A stretch of 64,000 nucleotides of DNA from Ziziphus jujuba. Lineage: Eukaryota > Streptophyta > Magnoliopsida > Rosales > Rhamnaceae. The DNA lies in the NCBI RefSeq assembly GCF_031755915.1, contig NC_083387.1, positions 8,066,501-8,130,500 of the forward strand. Reading direction: 5' to 3'. Every line of letters starts with the position of its first letter. Position 1 is the stretch's first letter. The notes under the pieces are model-generated. The model ran no database searches and was not told where the DNA came from. It saw only the letters and a program-made list of their open reading frames with translations. A program made the position numbers and the translations under genes. Below are positions 12,496 through 23,910 of this stretch, piece by piece.

Positions 12496-12847
12496 AGAAC
12501 AAACACACAATTTACGTGGAAACCCTTGACGGGAAAAACCACGGGCAGGGAGAAGCAAATCCAATATCGAAAAATTGGTACAAATGTGAGCTAAATTGCG
12601 CGATACCCTAAAACCCCAATTACGGCCGAAAAACCCCAAAAGCATAAGAAAATATATATAGTACGGAAGAAACCCTAAAATCGAACAGGGAGAAGCAAAT
12701 CCAACTACGGTCTCGGGCCTATCGGCCCGAGACCTCCACTTCCACCACAGAGCCCCAAATTTTTCTCCAAAATTAGTTTCACCAAATGGGTCGCATCGCG
12801 AGCTTTTCGGGTCGGGTCAATAAGAATTCGGGTCACTAACTCTAACA
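12496..12847 (-). repeat. 3' LTR of copia-1 (outer end missing)
   Basis: Aligns with 16612-16918 with only two visible mismatches plus a 45-bp extra segment at 12681-12725. Its inner end is taaca next to the polypurine tract; its outer end starts at agaacaaacac rather than the tgttacgg terminus seen in the other LTR. Confidence 0.9.
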
Positions 12848-12859
12848 ATCTCCACCTTG
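12848..12859 (-). other. Polypurine tract of copia-1
   Basis: On the minus strand caaggtggagat abuts the TGTTAGAG start of the 3' LTR, as expected for the plus-strand priming site of copia elements. Confidence 0.75.
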
Positions 12860-12989
12860 ACACGAATTCCATATAAGGAATGAAAAAAAACATACAAAAC
12901 TCCAATCTTCGATAAAAGTTGCCATCCTCTTCCACAAAAGCCCCTAAAGGCAAAGCTCAACAACAAACATCAACCAAGTCCAAGCAATG

Positions 12990-15900
12990 CTAAAACGTGG
13001 CTACTGGAAGTGCCTTGGTCATCATGTCAGCAGGATTATCATGAGTACTCACCTTGCTGACAACAATATCTCCACGAGCAATAACATCACGTACAAAATG
13101 ATACCGAACATCTATATGTTTTGTCCTCTCGTGAAACATCTGATCCTTAGTGAGATAGATAGCACTCTGACTATCACAATTGATGACCGTACTCTCCTGC
13201 TCAGAGCTCAACTCACCTATCAACGCCCTTAACCAAATAGCTTCTTTCACCGCTTCAGCTATAGCCATATATTCAGCTTCTATAGTTGATAGTGCAACTG
13301 TTGCTTGCAAAACAGACTTCCAACTGATAGAAGTATCTCCAAGAGTAAATACATAACCAGTAGTGGACCTCCTTCTATCAAGGTCCCCAGCAAAATCTGC
13401 ATCAACATATCCATTTACACCCTCCTTACTTCCACTAAACTCTAAACAAGTGTTAGTAGTGCCTCTCAAGTACCTTAGAATCCACTTGAAAGCTTGCCAG
13501 TGTTGTTTGCCAGGATTAGCCATATACCGGCTCACAACACTAACAGCATGTGCAATGTCAGGACGGGTACACACCATAGCATACATCAAACTACCAACAG
13601 CACTAGAATAAGGAACATGTGACATATACTCAATATCTCTATCCGACTGTGGTGACATATCAGCAGACAATCTAAAATGAGTAGCTAATGGAGTACTTAC
13701 AGGTTTGGCATTCTTCATTCCAAAACGCTCCAGAACTTTCTCAACAAAAGATCTTTGAGTCAAGAAAAGTTTACCTGCAGATCTATCTCTCTCAATCTCC
13801 ATACCAAGAATCTTCTTTACCGCTCCCAAATCTTTCATCTCAAATTCACCACTCAATTCTGCTTTCAATCTGTTGATATCGGATTTCTTCTTGGCCACTA
13901 TCAGCATATCATCAACATAAAGCAACAAATAGATAAATGAGCCATCTTCCAACTTCCTAAAATACACACAGCTATCATATTGGCTTCTAGAATAGCCATG
14001 GCTAACCATAAACCCATCAAACCGCTTGTACCACTGACGAGGGGATTGCTTCAAACCTGCATAGCAATTAACCACTTTGCAGAATCCTCACATGAAATGG
14101 CTTCATAATAGTTGCAAGGATCACTGGGACTCTCGATCTCCTGTGCTGCAACACAAGCAAAAGTGACATAGTCAGCTAAACTAGAGGGCTTCTTGATCTC
14201 CCTGCGAGGTCTATCCTTGGCAATCGAATGCTCCTGCACCTCCTCAATTCTCTCTTCTTCCACATGAGTGGGTGTCTCAAATGGGCCTGAAACTGAACCA
14301 TTCTGTGAAGTATTTACTTCCTCCACCCTAAACTCCACCTGCTTTGGCATACTGTCTGAAACAACGAGCTCCTTTTTCGGATGCAGCATTGCCATCTCAT
14401 CAAACACAACATCCCTGCTAATCACAACCTTAGATGACTTTGGATCAGGAAGCCAAACTCTGTATCCTTTTACACCCTGCGGGTAACCAAGAAATATGCC
14501 CTTCTTCGATCTAGGCTCAAGCTTACCATCATTAACATGAACATAGGCAGGGCATCCAAATACCTTCAAATCTAAATAATTAGCAGGTTTTCCAGACCAT
14601 ACCTCTTCAGGAGTCTTACAATCGATTGCTGCCGATGGAGAACGATTCACCAAGTAGCAAGCTGTAGCAGCTGCTTCTGCTCAAAAGTCCTGTGCTAACC
14701 CAGAATTCGACAGCATGCATCGGACTTTCTCCATAAGAGTTCTGTTCATCCGCTCAGCCACACCATTTTGCTGCGGAGTTCCTCTAACTGTGAGATGTCT
14801 AACGATCCCTTCGTTTCTACAAAACTCATTGAAAACACCATCACAGAACTCCAATCCATTATCTGTACGAAGGCGCTTCACCCTTCTTTCCGTCTGCTTC
14901 TCTACCAAAGCTTTCCATTGCTTGAAGATAGCAAATACGTCATTCTTGTGCTTCAAAAAAATATACCCAGACCTTCCTGGAGAAATCATCAATGAAGGTC
15001 AACATATATCTGCCACCACCCTTAGAAGCAGTACGTGCGGGTCCCCAAAGATCTGAATGAATGTAGTCTAGAGTACCTTTGGTTTTGTGAATTCCAGTAC
15101 TGAAGCTAACTCTCTTCTGCTTCCCAAACACACAATGTTCACAAAACTCCAACTTTGAGATACTCCGATCACCAAGCAAACTCCGTTTGCTCAACATCGC
15201 CAAACCTTTCTCACTCATATGGCCCAATCTCATATGCCACAAACGAGTAACATCCGAATCTGACATGGACACTGAAACAGCAGCCGACCCCATTACCACA
15301 GAACCCTGTAGCCTGTATAATGTACCAACCAGGCTAGCTTTCATCACCACCAAAGCACCCTTCAGAACCCTCAAAACTCCACCTCCACCAGCAAAAGAAC
15401 AACCAGACTTGTCCAAAGCAGATAAAGAAATTAAATTTTTAGACATATCTGGAACGTGACGTACCTCAGATAATGTTCTGATAATTCCATCATGCATCTT
15501 TACCCTTACAGTTCCAATGCCGATGACACAGCAAGGATGATCATCTCCCATCAGCACAACACCTTTATTCACCGGAACATAAGAAGAGAACCAATCCCTA
15601 TGGAGACAAATGTGAAACGAACAGGCTGAATCCAAAATCCATCCCTGCTTGCCCGAACTATCCTCAGTCACTGAATAAACATCTCCATCTTCAATTTCCT
15701 CATGTGCGACACTGGCTTCGGCATGTTCCTTACTCTTTTCATTATTTTTATTTTGAAGCTTACGACATTCAGTTTTGATGTGCCCCTTTTTCTTACAGTA
15801 GTGACAAATAAGGTTTCTGAACCTTGACTTCGATCTTGGCCGACTACCACCATTGTTATTTTGATCTCTAGATGATGTTCTACCTCTAACAATCAAACCC

Positions 15901-16508
15901 TCTCCTCCGGAACTCCCAAAATTATTGTTATCCGAACTGCTAGTCAACTCCTTATCAAACAACTCCTTAGAATATAAAGAAGCTTTCACGTCCTCCAATT
16001 TTAGGGTTTTATTACTGTAAATCAAAGTCTCCCTAAAATTTTTATACGATGGAGGTAAGGAACGCAGTAGCATTAGGGCCTGATCTTCATCATCATATTT
16101 AATGTCCATGTTCGCCAGATCCAACAAAATAGTAGAAAAGTCATCTATGTGTGTTTTAATAGATGTACCTTCAACCATAGAAAGGGTGTATAGACGGTGC
16201 TTCGCAATCAGTTTCGTTGTGAGATTCTTTGTGATGTACAAAGATTCCAACTTGTCCCATAAGTCCTTTGTTGTCTTCTGATCAAGGACCTCCCTCAAAA
16301 CTTCATTGGATAAGCATAGCTGAATGGTGGATAGGGCACGCTCATCAACCTCGGCTTTCTTTTCGGCATCCCACGAAGACGGCATCTGCTCCTTGCCAAC
16401 CAACGCCTTGTGTAAACCGTTCTGTGTCAAAATTACCTTCATCTTGACTTGCCACATGGAGAAACTCATGTTGCGCTCAAATTTCTCAATGTCGAACTTT
16501 GTTGCCAT
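12990..16508 (-). pseudogene. copia-1 gag-pol polyprotein, broken
   Basis: Reading begins at 16508 (MATKFDIEKFERNMSFSMWQ). In order: UBN2-type Gag; zinc knuckle CHYCKKKGHIKTEC; protease LDSACSFH; integrase HHCC (WHMRLGH..CEHC) and DDE residues (HSDLWGP, RTDNGLEF, GVAERMNRT); reverse transcriptase YVDDM; RNase H (DADFAGD, EAEYMA). Breaks: an extra A in the run 14955-14961 shifts the frame inside integrase; a TGA at 14679-14681 stands where Trp is expected (DF*AEA); about 350 bp of the RT N-terminus are missing at about 14055, joining SAKWLIAMQ to GLKQSP; and a TAG at 12990-12992 ends RNase H a few residues early. It cannot make an active enzyme by itself. Confidence 0.9.
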
Positions 16509-16560
16509 GATCGAAAGAAAAAAAAAATTCCCAAATAGATCGACGCGGCTCTGCTACCAC

Positions 16561-16918
16561 TTGTTACGGAATTGGGAGAAAAACAAATAGCAACAGAAAC
16601 AAAGAAAGCGAAGAACAAACACACAATTTACGTGGAAACCCTTGACGGGAAAAACCACGGGCAGGGAGAAGCAAATCCAATATCGAAAAATTGGTACAAA
16701 TGTGAGCTAAATTGCGCGATACCCTAAAACCCCAATTACGGCCGAAAAACCCCAAAAGCATAAGAAAATATATATAGTACGGAAGAAACCCTAAAACCCG
16801 AGACCTCCGCTTCCACCACAGAGCCCCAAATTTTTCTCCAAAATTAGTTTCACCAAATGGGTCGCACCGCGAGCTTTTCGGGTCGGGTCAATAAGAATTC
16901 GGGTCACTAACTCTAACA
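16561..16918 (-). repeat. 5' LTR of copia-1
   Basis: A 358-bp repeat read on the plus strand as tgttacgg..ctctaaca, so both ends carry the short TGTTA/TAACA inverted terminus. The next three bases inward (act) precede the primer-binding site. Confidence 0.9.
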
Positions 16919-18925
16919 TTCATATTATTTGAAGGATTTGTCTGAGGATGCTTGCTGATCGTTGTTTTTTGCAATGTACATTCCAACCAGGAGAAAAAAG
17001 ATAAATAGATGGGGTGGTAAATGATGTTAACTCAAACTAGGAGAAATAGATTGTGACAAAATGTGGAGGAGTCTTATTAGCTGCAAAAAACAATGGGAAC
17101 TTTCATCCGCGGAAAAGCAGAGGGAAGTGAGTGCTTGGCTGTCGAAAACAGTGAACTTTGAATGACTTTGGGTGAATGTGAGAGTGGAATTCTATGATCT
17201 CTAAGGTGGTTTTAGAGAGGTACCTCACGGATTGTATACAAGTTTTATATATAGGAGGGAGCCGGATTTGAGTGGCTGTGGCCTTGAGGTCTCCGATGAT
17301 TCAATTGGTGACATAGTGTGTTTGAGGTATCTTGATGTGTCTCAAGCATATACTAAAGTCTTGCTGCATAGCATAGAAAATTTTCATTTTTCACAGTCTT
17401 TGCATGTATCTGGTTGCTATAATCTTGAAAGGTTGCCAAAGCTAACAAATATGTTAAGCCTCAGACATCTCAATGACAATCGATGTGAATCATTGACCAC
17501 CATGTTACCTTTAGCCAAAACGTCTTGGTTTTTTCCCATCAATGAGGATGAGGCGCTACCTGCATTTGGAAATCAGCTTCAAACATTACCACTCTTTATT
17601 GTTGGCGGTGATGCTGACTTGGATCTTCTGAATTTGCTTAGCATCAGCAGGAGTCTGAATATCACACACTTGGAGAATGCTCATCTGCATTGTGGGTCAG
17701 CATACTCTTTGTTGAAAGGAGACAGCCTTGAACCTTAGAACTTTACTGGGGAGACGATGATCGCTGTCCAAACAAACATGCAGAAGAGGAAAACGCATTT
17801 ACTTCCTTCCAAGAAAGAAAACAAACTCAGTCATCAAGACAGCAGCCAAGAATGGCTCAACCAGATTGTTTTGATGTTAACTTCTGTCATATTCGGTTTT
17901 AACTGCCTTGCAACTATCTTAAAAAACTGCTTGTAAAAGACTACCTAGGATTACAGTTTCCTTCTTTGGGATTTCTTCTTAATTATTTAATTGCTGTTTA
18001 ATTAATTGACTTTAGAAAATGCCAGGATCTTCTTGACCTTGGGAATCTTCCATTACTTAACGGTCTCTTTCTTCAAGTATTGCATGGTCTATACCATATT
18101 GGTGAAGAATTTTATGGCAAAAGCTCTAGAAGACCATGTGAAGCACTTAGAAAACTAGTCCTTACTGATTTACCAAACTTGGAAGAATGGTCAAGTCCAT
18201 ATGGTGGAGGGACACTTCCCAGCTTGAGCAAATCAATTGTCAAAAATGTCTCGAGCTAACATTGATGCCAGAAATTCATACTATTCAGCATTTGGAGCTG
18301 CATGATTGCTTAGCTACTTTGGCTCGTTCCTTTCAGAACCTAACCTCCCTTAAAATTCTAGTTTTTCAAAAAATTGGTTTGTATCGTTTGAAGGAGCTTT
18401 TCCTGCAAACAACCCTCTTACATCTATGGAAATTAAATCTTGTCCCCACCTCCTATTTGCCACAAGGTATGCAGAACCTCATTGCTTTAAAATTGTTGGA
18501 GATTGGTCATTGCCACGGACTAATTTTTACTTTACCACACAGCATACAAAAGCTTTCTTCTCTTCAAAGTTTGACCATCTTAAGCTGCTGTCCAGAGTTA
18601 ATTCTCTTTCAGAGGAGTTACAGAACCACACTGGACTGCATAGTCTGAAAATCAGAAGTTGTCCTGGCTTAGAAGCATTGCCGGAGTGGATTGAGAAGCT
18701 TGTATCCCTGAGGAGTATAGGAATTTCATATTGTAAGAATATAACATTTTTACCCCAAGGTATAAGCGTCTCACTAGACTCCTGCACCTATCAATTCAAG
18801 ATTGCCCTTAACTCCTGGAAAGGTGTAGACAGGGAAGTGGTGAAGATTGGCCAAAGATAATCCATGTCAAATATAAGCATATTGGACAACCTGCGTTAAG
18901 GCATCCAATTGAAGCAAGGAATTAA
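16919..18925 (+). pseudogene. CNL resistance gene, NB-ARC tail and LRR remains
   Basis: Directly after the copia-1 LTR the sequence matches the intact CNL from residue about 310 (YYLKGLSMDACWSLF..FQPGE) with stops and indels, continues through the GLPL region (tgtggaggagtcttattagctgcaaaa), and then jumps to the LRR at 17266 (DLSGCGLEV). The LRR follows with frame changes, e.g. SLRHLNDNRCESLTTMLPL at about 17458, NLEEWSSPYGGG near 18180, RSCPGLEALPEWIEKLVSLRS at about 18650-18715, ending KHIGQPALRHPIEARN and TAA at 18923-18925. It represents part of a CC-NB-ARC-LRR immune receptor and cannot encode one now. Confidence 0.85.
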
Positions 18926-20365
18926 AGAAAAACGCAGCAAGACTATCCTAATAACTATTTTTTCCATTGGGAGCTCATTTGGTGAGTGAGACCTGGTGTG
19001 AGTGAGCTTATGACAAGGACGCTTGGTTTTGACATTTGCAGTGGTGTGCTTTTAATAGAAGGGTTTTAGATTGCCTCTATGTATTTCTGTTGGTTTTAAG
19101 CATGGCTTTTGGTTTACTTCTTATTGTATGACCATCATAAATTCATAATAACTACTTCCTATCAGGTTTTACTTCGAATATTATCTAATAAGAAATATTT
19201 GGTTTAAATTAAAAACCTTTTTCTTGGGGAAGTTTCAAATTGCATTGCTTAGATGTATTTATTTTCCACGTTTCTGTTGGATATTGTATAAATTTCTTAA
19301 TTCATATCAATTTGTTTGCCTGAATGTTCTATGTTTGTAATTTAGGTACAACATAGGCCTTCTGGTCTATGGTTAGCACTTAATATATCCACATATATTT
19401 AAAGCTGTTTATCTGTTTTTTTATGCTAAAATGAAAGGATTTGCAACCTCATTTTGCTTCTCTTTCCGGTAGTATCTGGGACCGACGGCCACCAAAAGAA
19501 AAGCTACACAGATCATCCAGGGTCTAGTAACCCCCATTACATCTTCAGATAACGATTTTCGAATTCTTTTAGAAGGAAGGTAAAAAAAATGGACTCCTAG
19601 ATCTAAGCTCAAAGCAGAGTTTGCTAAATATCAGCAGCAAAGCTCTTCTCCCTGTGACCATGATATGAAGAGCATTTGCAATCTCCAGCAATGAGGTTTC
19701 AACAGTTAGAAATCAAACTGAATAGAGGATTGTTTTCCTCTACTTCTTTACTGACCAAAGAATTAGACTTTCTATGAAATGTTAGAGGAAGTGGCTAAAA
19801 AAGGTAACTAAATATAATGATTCCAACCAAACATAGAAGAATAAAACAGAGAAAATAGTGACAGGGCACTCCTAAGGAGGATGGAAATAAAAGTTTGGAC
19901 TCAGATTCTTTAACAGTTCTTCTACTGTTATATAAAAAACCAAAGTTTTAGTTTACTAACGTTGTCTCATAATTTTTATTTAAACTTTGGTAGATTACAA
20001 AATATTTTTTCATGTAGTTAAAATTTTTATTCATATTATTGGTTGTCAATTTAGCTTTTTCCTTTTTCTTTTGTAGATATACAAGTATGTTTAAAATGAA
20101 TCATGCTTTTCTTTAAGGCTCTGTTTGCTTTTGTGTCAAATTTTGTGGACAAGTTAAGTTTTCAAATGTGTGGATAATTTTTTATACCGATAAAGGTAAT
20201 AGAAACAGATTTAGTTATTAATCATACAATATTGTCAAAAGAAGGGGAGAAAGCACTTTCTAAATGTAAATATGCATTGAAATAGTAAAACTACAATTCC
20301 ATCTGTCTCATGATTTTTTGAAGTTAAACTATAACTTTTTTTGTTTTGTTTTATCTCCTAATTTA
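18926..20365. other. CNL-type 3' flank, then plain intergenic DNA
   Basis: 18960-19370 resembles the downstream flanks at 31060-32060 and 44705-46150 (for example ctatgtttgtaattta..aggcct near 19335). From 19400 to 20365 no gene or repeat is evident. Confidence 0.55.
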
Positions 20366-22359
20366 ACATTAAACTATAATTACATCAATTTCAGGACGTA
20401 TTTGAGTTTTTAATAGCTCGGCACAGGCTCGACTAGATTCTTCACTGTGATTTTCATTGAACTTCAAAAGGCTATCTTCCCAATAGTTGCTTGGAGGGCG
20501 AATATCGATTGTTATTTTCTCAAGTGACTCTGCAATCTCAGCCAAATGCAAGACCAGCTCAACTTGATGTCTAAAACCAACAAAACCAAACAACTCAACC
20601 ACTTTCAAATATTTATGCAAGCGCCTAATGTTAGCCTCCACTTGGTTAGGGATATCTTCATCCTTCCACTGTTACAAACAAAACCATTGTTACAAAATAA
20701 TTGCAATGACAGTAACATAGATATTATGTAAGCTATCACTGTACAAGTAGTACATAATACCTCTAAGTCAATGAATTTAGAATCATAGAAGCTGTATCCT
20801 TTCTCTGGAATTTCATCTTCTAGGTCATCATCTAGGTCATCTTCTAGGTAGAAGAGCTGCCACAAGTCAATATCACAAAATAATCTCAGTTCAAACAAAG
20901 AAAATACCACAAGAATGCTGTTCTTTAACCATCTAAAATTTAAATTATTGTGTGTAATTTGTCTTTTTTGTATTCCACCATTTTAGATTATCATATATAT
21001 TTAGAGCACTGACCTTGATTGACAAACTATGCAAGAAAGGGGCTGCCTTTACTAAGGAACAGAGCCACAGCAAAGATACTGGGAAATGTGGACATTCCAT
21101 TGACATCTCCATATGCTCAAGATTAGTCAAGTGAATAAATTGTTGCTGGGAGATGTCACTGGTTTTGGCAATTTCCTCAATCACCTACTCAGCCAAATTA
21201 AAAAGCAAATAAATAAATGTTTACATATAATTGTGTTCAACATTTAAAAAAAAAAGGGGGAGAAAATGCAACATAATTAAGCAGTACAGACTAACCTTCA
21301 TCTCCATATCCAACCTAAGTCTTTCGACATAAGGGAAATGAGCAAGTAGCAACTGAAAACGACTAAAATTAGGAGCAGACTCAAGTGGGTCTATGAGGCC
21401 AACAGATACATGGGAAAGAGCATGAGGCAGAAAATCCATAAACACCATAGGACTATGGCTCCCAACTGCTCCATAAAATGTAAGTGATACAAGGTTTGGG
21501 GTAGATATCCTAAAGTTACGGAAAGGACCCATATTTCGGTCACGATCACAAGATATAATAAAGTCTTTGAGATTTGGGGCCAAGATGTCGAGGTCCTCCA
21601 GTCCATTGCATTCGCGTATCTCCAAGTATTTCAAATTGGGAGCTTTTGCAACTTTGAGATTTATGATACTGTCTGAGTGTCTCACACAAAGACGTTCAAG
21701 AAGTGGAGAGTTGGACAATAAGCACTTAATATCGTTTGTACCCACATTTACTTTACTCAAATGACAATCCCTCAGTCTCGGCCAATACAATCTCCTGTTG
21801 GTGCTGCTGAACTGGCAATTATTATAGTCACTACCATCAGGATTAATCTGAGTGGGAAAAAGTTCCAACTTGAGTTTTTTGACTTCTTTTTTGGCAGCAA
21901 ATTCAACCCATTCATTCAGACTGTTAGAGAATTTTTTAAGCAGACCAAAACCAATTGTCAACTCATCAAGAGTTGGTGCCTCATGCAATTTCATTACCTG
22001 ATTCACCACATTTATGAACTTTTCACACTTGCTTCGATTTGCAAACCTAAATTTCACTCCATCATAAAATACCAACCTCGGGCTAAACATAATGGTCTTC
22101 GTCCACAAATTTCTCCATCGCCGAGAAAGTGCTGTTGTTCTTGCCGCTTCACTCACTGACAACAGAGATATAATTGATTCCAGTATTTCATCTAGTAATT
22201 TACTGATTTGGTCCAAGTCCTCCTAATAATTAACATAAGTCTTCAATTAGTTATTTCCCAGGCAAAACATGTAAGTCATGAAAAAAAAAAAAAAAAAAAA
22301 AAAAAAAACAAAACAAAACAAAAAGGACTTACCTTGCATTTCGTAATAGGAGACTGCAT
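20366..22359 (-). CDS. F-box/LRR-repeat protein (FBD/FBL-like)
   Basis: Five GT-AG exons, all in phase 0: 22359-22333, 22222-21296, 21184-21014, 20856-20761 and 20668-20366, giving 507 aa. The start is placed at the ATG in the tiny first exon (MQSPITKCK), because the second exon begins EDLDQISKLL with no ATG before the F-box. F-box residues about 13-49: ISKLLDEILESIISLLSVSE..RRWRNLW; the usual LPDEIL is LLDEIL. LRRs follow, with SPLLERLCV, APNLKYLEI and APNLKDFII visible. An acidic stretch (EDDLDDDLEDE, residues 380-390) sits in exon 4. F-box proteins are substrate receptors of SCF ubiquitin ligases, recruiting targets through the LRRs; the substrate here is unknown. No stops or frameshifts, so it looks functional, an unrelated gene inside the CNL cluster. 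Confidence 0.87.
22280..22308. repeat. Poly-A tract in F-box gene intron 1
   Basis: About 29 A residues, poly-T on the coding strand, lie within the first coding intron. Confidence 0.8.
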
Positions 22360-23910
22360 ATTCGAAAGGCTAAATCTAAGTTTGATGGTATATTTCGTGA
22401 ACACCCACCAGAAGATATGGTACTGCTACGAAACTGCAATCGTTTTCACAAGAAAAAATAAAAACCCTACTTGAAGAACAAATCAACACACGCATTACAC
22501 CTAAACTTGCCACATCCTATTGATAATAAACTAAAAAAGCGGCACATAAGTTACATCCTTTGAATAAGCTGAAAGAAAATAAAAATTCCAATCTGTAAGT
22601 TTCTTTAATTAATATTGAAATTAATGTCTAAACACTGAAGCGAAGGACAAAACAAGAGGTGCAGCCTCCTTTGCCCTTATTCAAGACTTAAAATTTTGGT
22701 TTCCTTTCAACAACAAATTAATTTCCACCTAGTCAACAACATTCATGATTTCCTGAATAAACCCTAGCAAGTTGCCATATTTTTTTGAGTCTTAATAAGA
22801 AAAACAAAAGCAAAAGTAAAACCACTCACTTGCAGAAAAGTAAATGAAAGCATGTACCTAACAGAAAATTGGAAAATCATGTCATTGAAAGTTAAACCTG
22901 CAATTTGCAACACACAACTGGGATTGCCCTTACATATTAATGGAAAACAAAGAACAAATTATACTCTTTACCCATAAGACAAGCCCATTACAGATTTACA
23001 GACATGCTGAAACATATAAATTTAGTGGTCAATATGCTTTTAAAGGTATTGGAGATGACGAAACAGAAATTAGCTAGAAATGTCATGCAGGAACTTATAA
23101 GTGCAATCCACGACAAAAACATGCTTCTAAACAATTGATTAATTTTATCTTCCCCTATTTTCTATTATACCGTTTTGCATATAAAACATTGTGAGTTGCA
23201 TTTTTAGACTTATGAATTGGCAATTAAGAATGTAAATTTCAGCGTAATAGTTTAAATAAAAATTCAACTAGATTTTGTTTCGAATGTAGATGAAAAGGTG
23301 TCCATGAAATTCATTACTTTTGACTTACTTGAAGACATTTATCTCATTCATTTATGCAACTAAAAACATTTTATAAGAGATAAGTAGGTATCAAAACTAC
23401 TTAACCAGCCAAATACGCACCAAAAAACAAAATAAGAATAAAAAAACATAGAATAACAAATAAGCTATAAGAAAAACAACATAAAGCCCAAACATTAAAC
23501 CCCATACTAGTCGGCATCGAGAATGGAAGAAGGCAATGAAGAACCTAACATGTGTAAGACGACCAAATGCATTTTAATCCCTCGTTAGCCACAAGCAAAA
23601 TGGATATGAAAATCAAAGAGTCCTCTACGATAATTTGTACACATATTATTCAATTTCGGGATAGTTTCAATTTTCGGTTGGGCCTGAAACCAAAATGGAA
23701 AACCCCCCAAAGTGACTGTGAAGGAAGAGAGGAAGGACAAAAATTACCGTGTAGGCAAGGCGACAACATACAACCGCCGGTCTGGACGACGGCGGCGAGC
23801 TTGGCTCAGTCCCCGGAGGAGGCGTAGTGGCGCTGGGTAGTGACTGCCTCTGGCTCGTGTGAGTTGTGAAGAGTGAGACTGAGGGCGAAAGGCACATTCA
23901 ACAATGCAGT
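22360..23910 (-). promoter_or_regulatory. Probable 5' UTR with long intron and promoter side of the F-box gene
   Basis: A GC- and pyrimidine-rich block at about 23910-23750 ends with cctacacg|gtaatt on the minus strand, like a 5' UTR exon donor, and candidate acceptors (gattgcag, gtagcag) lie at about 22420-22435 just above the first coding exon. This would give a 5' UTR intron of about 1.3 kb. The composition jump relative to the AT-rich surroundings is seen directly; the transcript structure is inferred. Confidence 0.4.

Larger units (their letters stand above)
12496..16918 (-). mobile_element. Ty1/copia LTR retrotransposon, defective (copia-1)
   Basis: Minus-strand element with LTRs at both ends (16561-16918 upstream, 12496-12847 downstream), a tRNA-Met-like primer site (ggtagcagagcc, complement at 16546-16557) and a polypurine tract caaggtggagat just inside the 3' LTR. 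Between them lie gag, protease, integrase, reverse transcriptase and RNase H in the copia order. It interrupts CNL pseudogene sequence on its right side. Its left LTR lacks the outer 51 bp and the left flank is not CNL sequence, so a deletion removed that end and no target-site duplication can be read. Confidence 0.92.

Noticed and set aside
12376..12953. Minus-strand frames of 80-90 residues
   Set aside because: They lie in the LTR of copia-1 and the identical peptide recurs in the other LTR; no gene.
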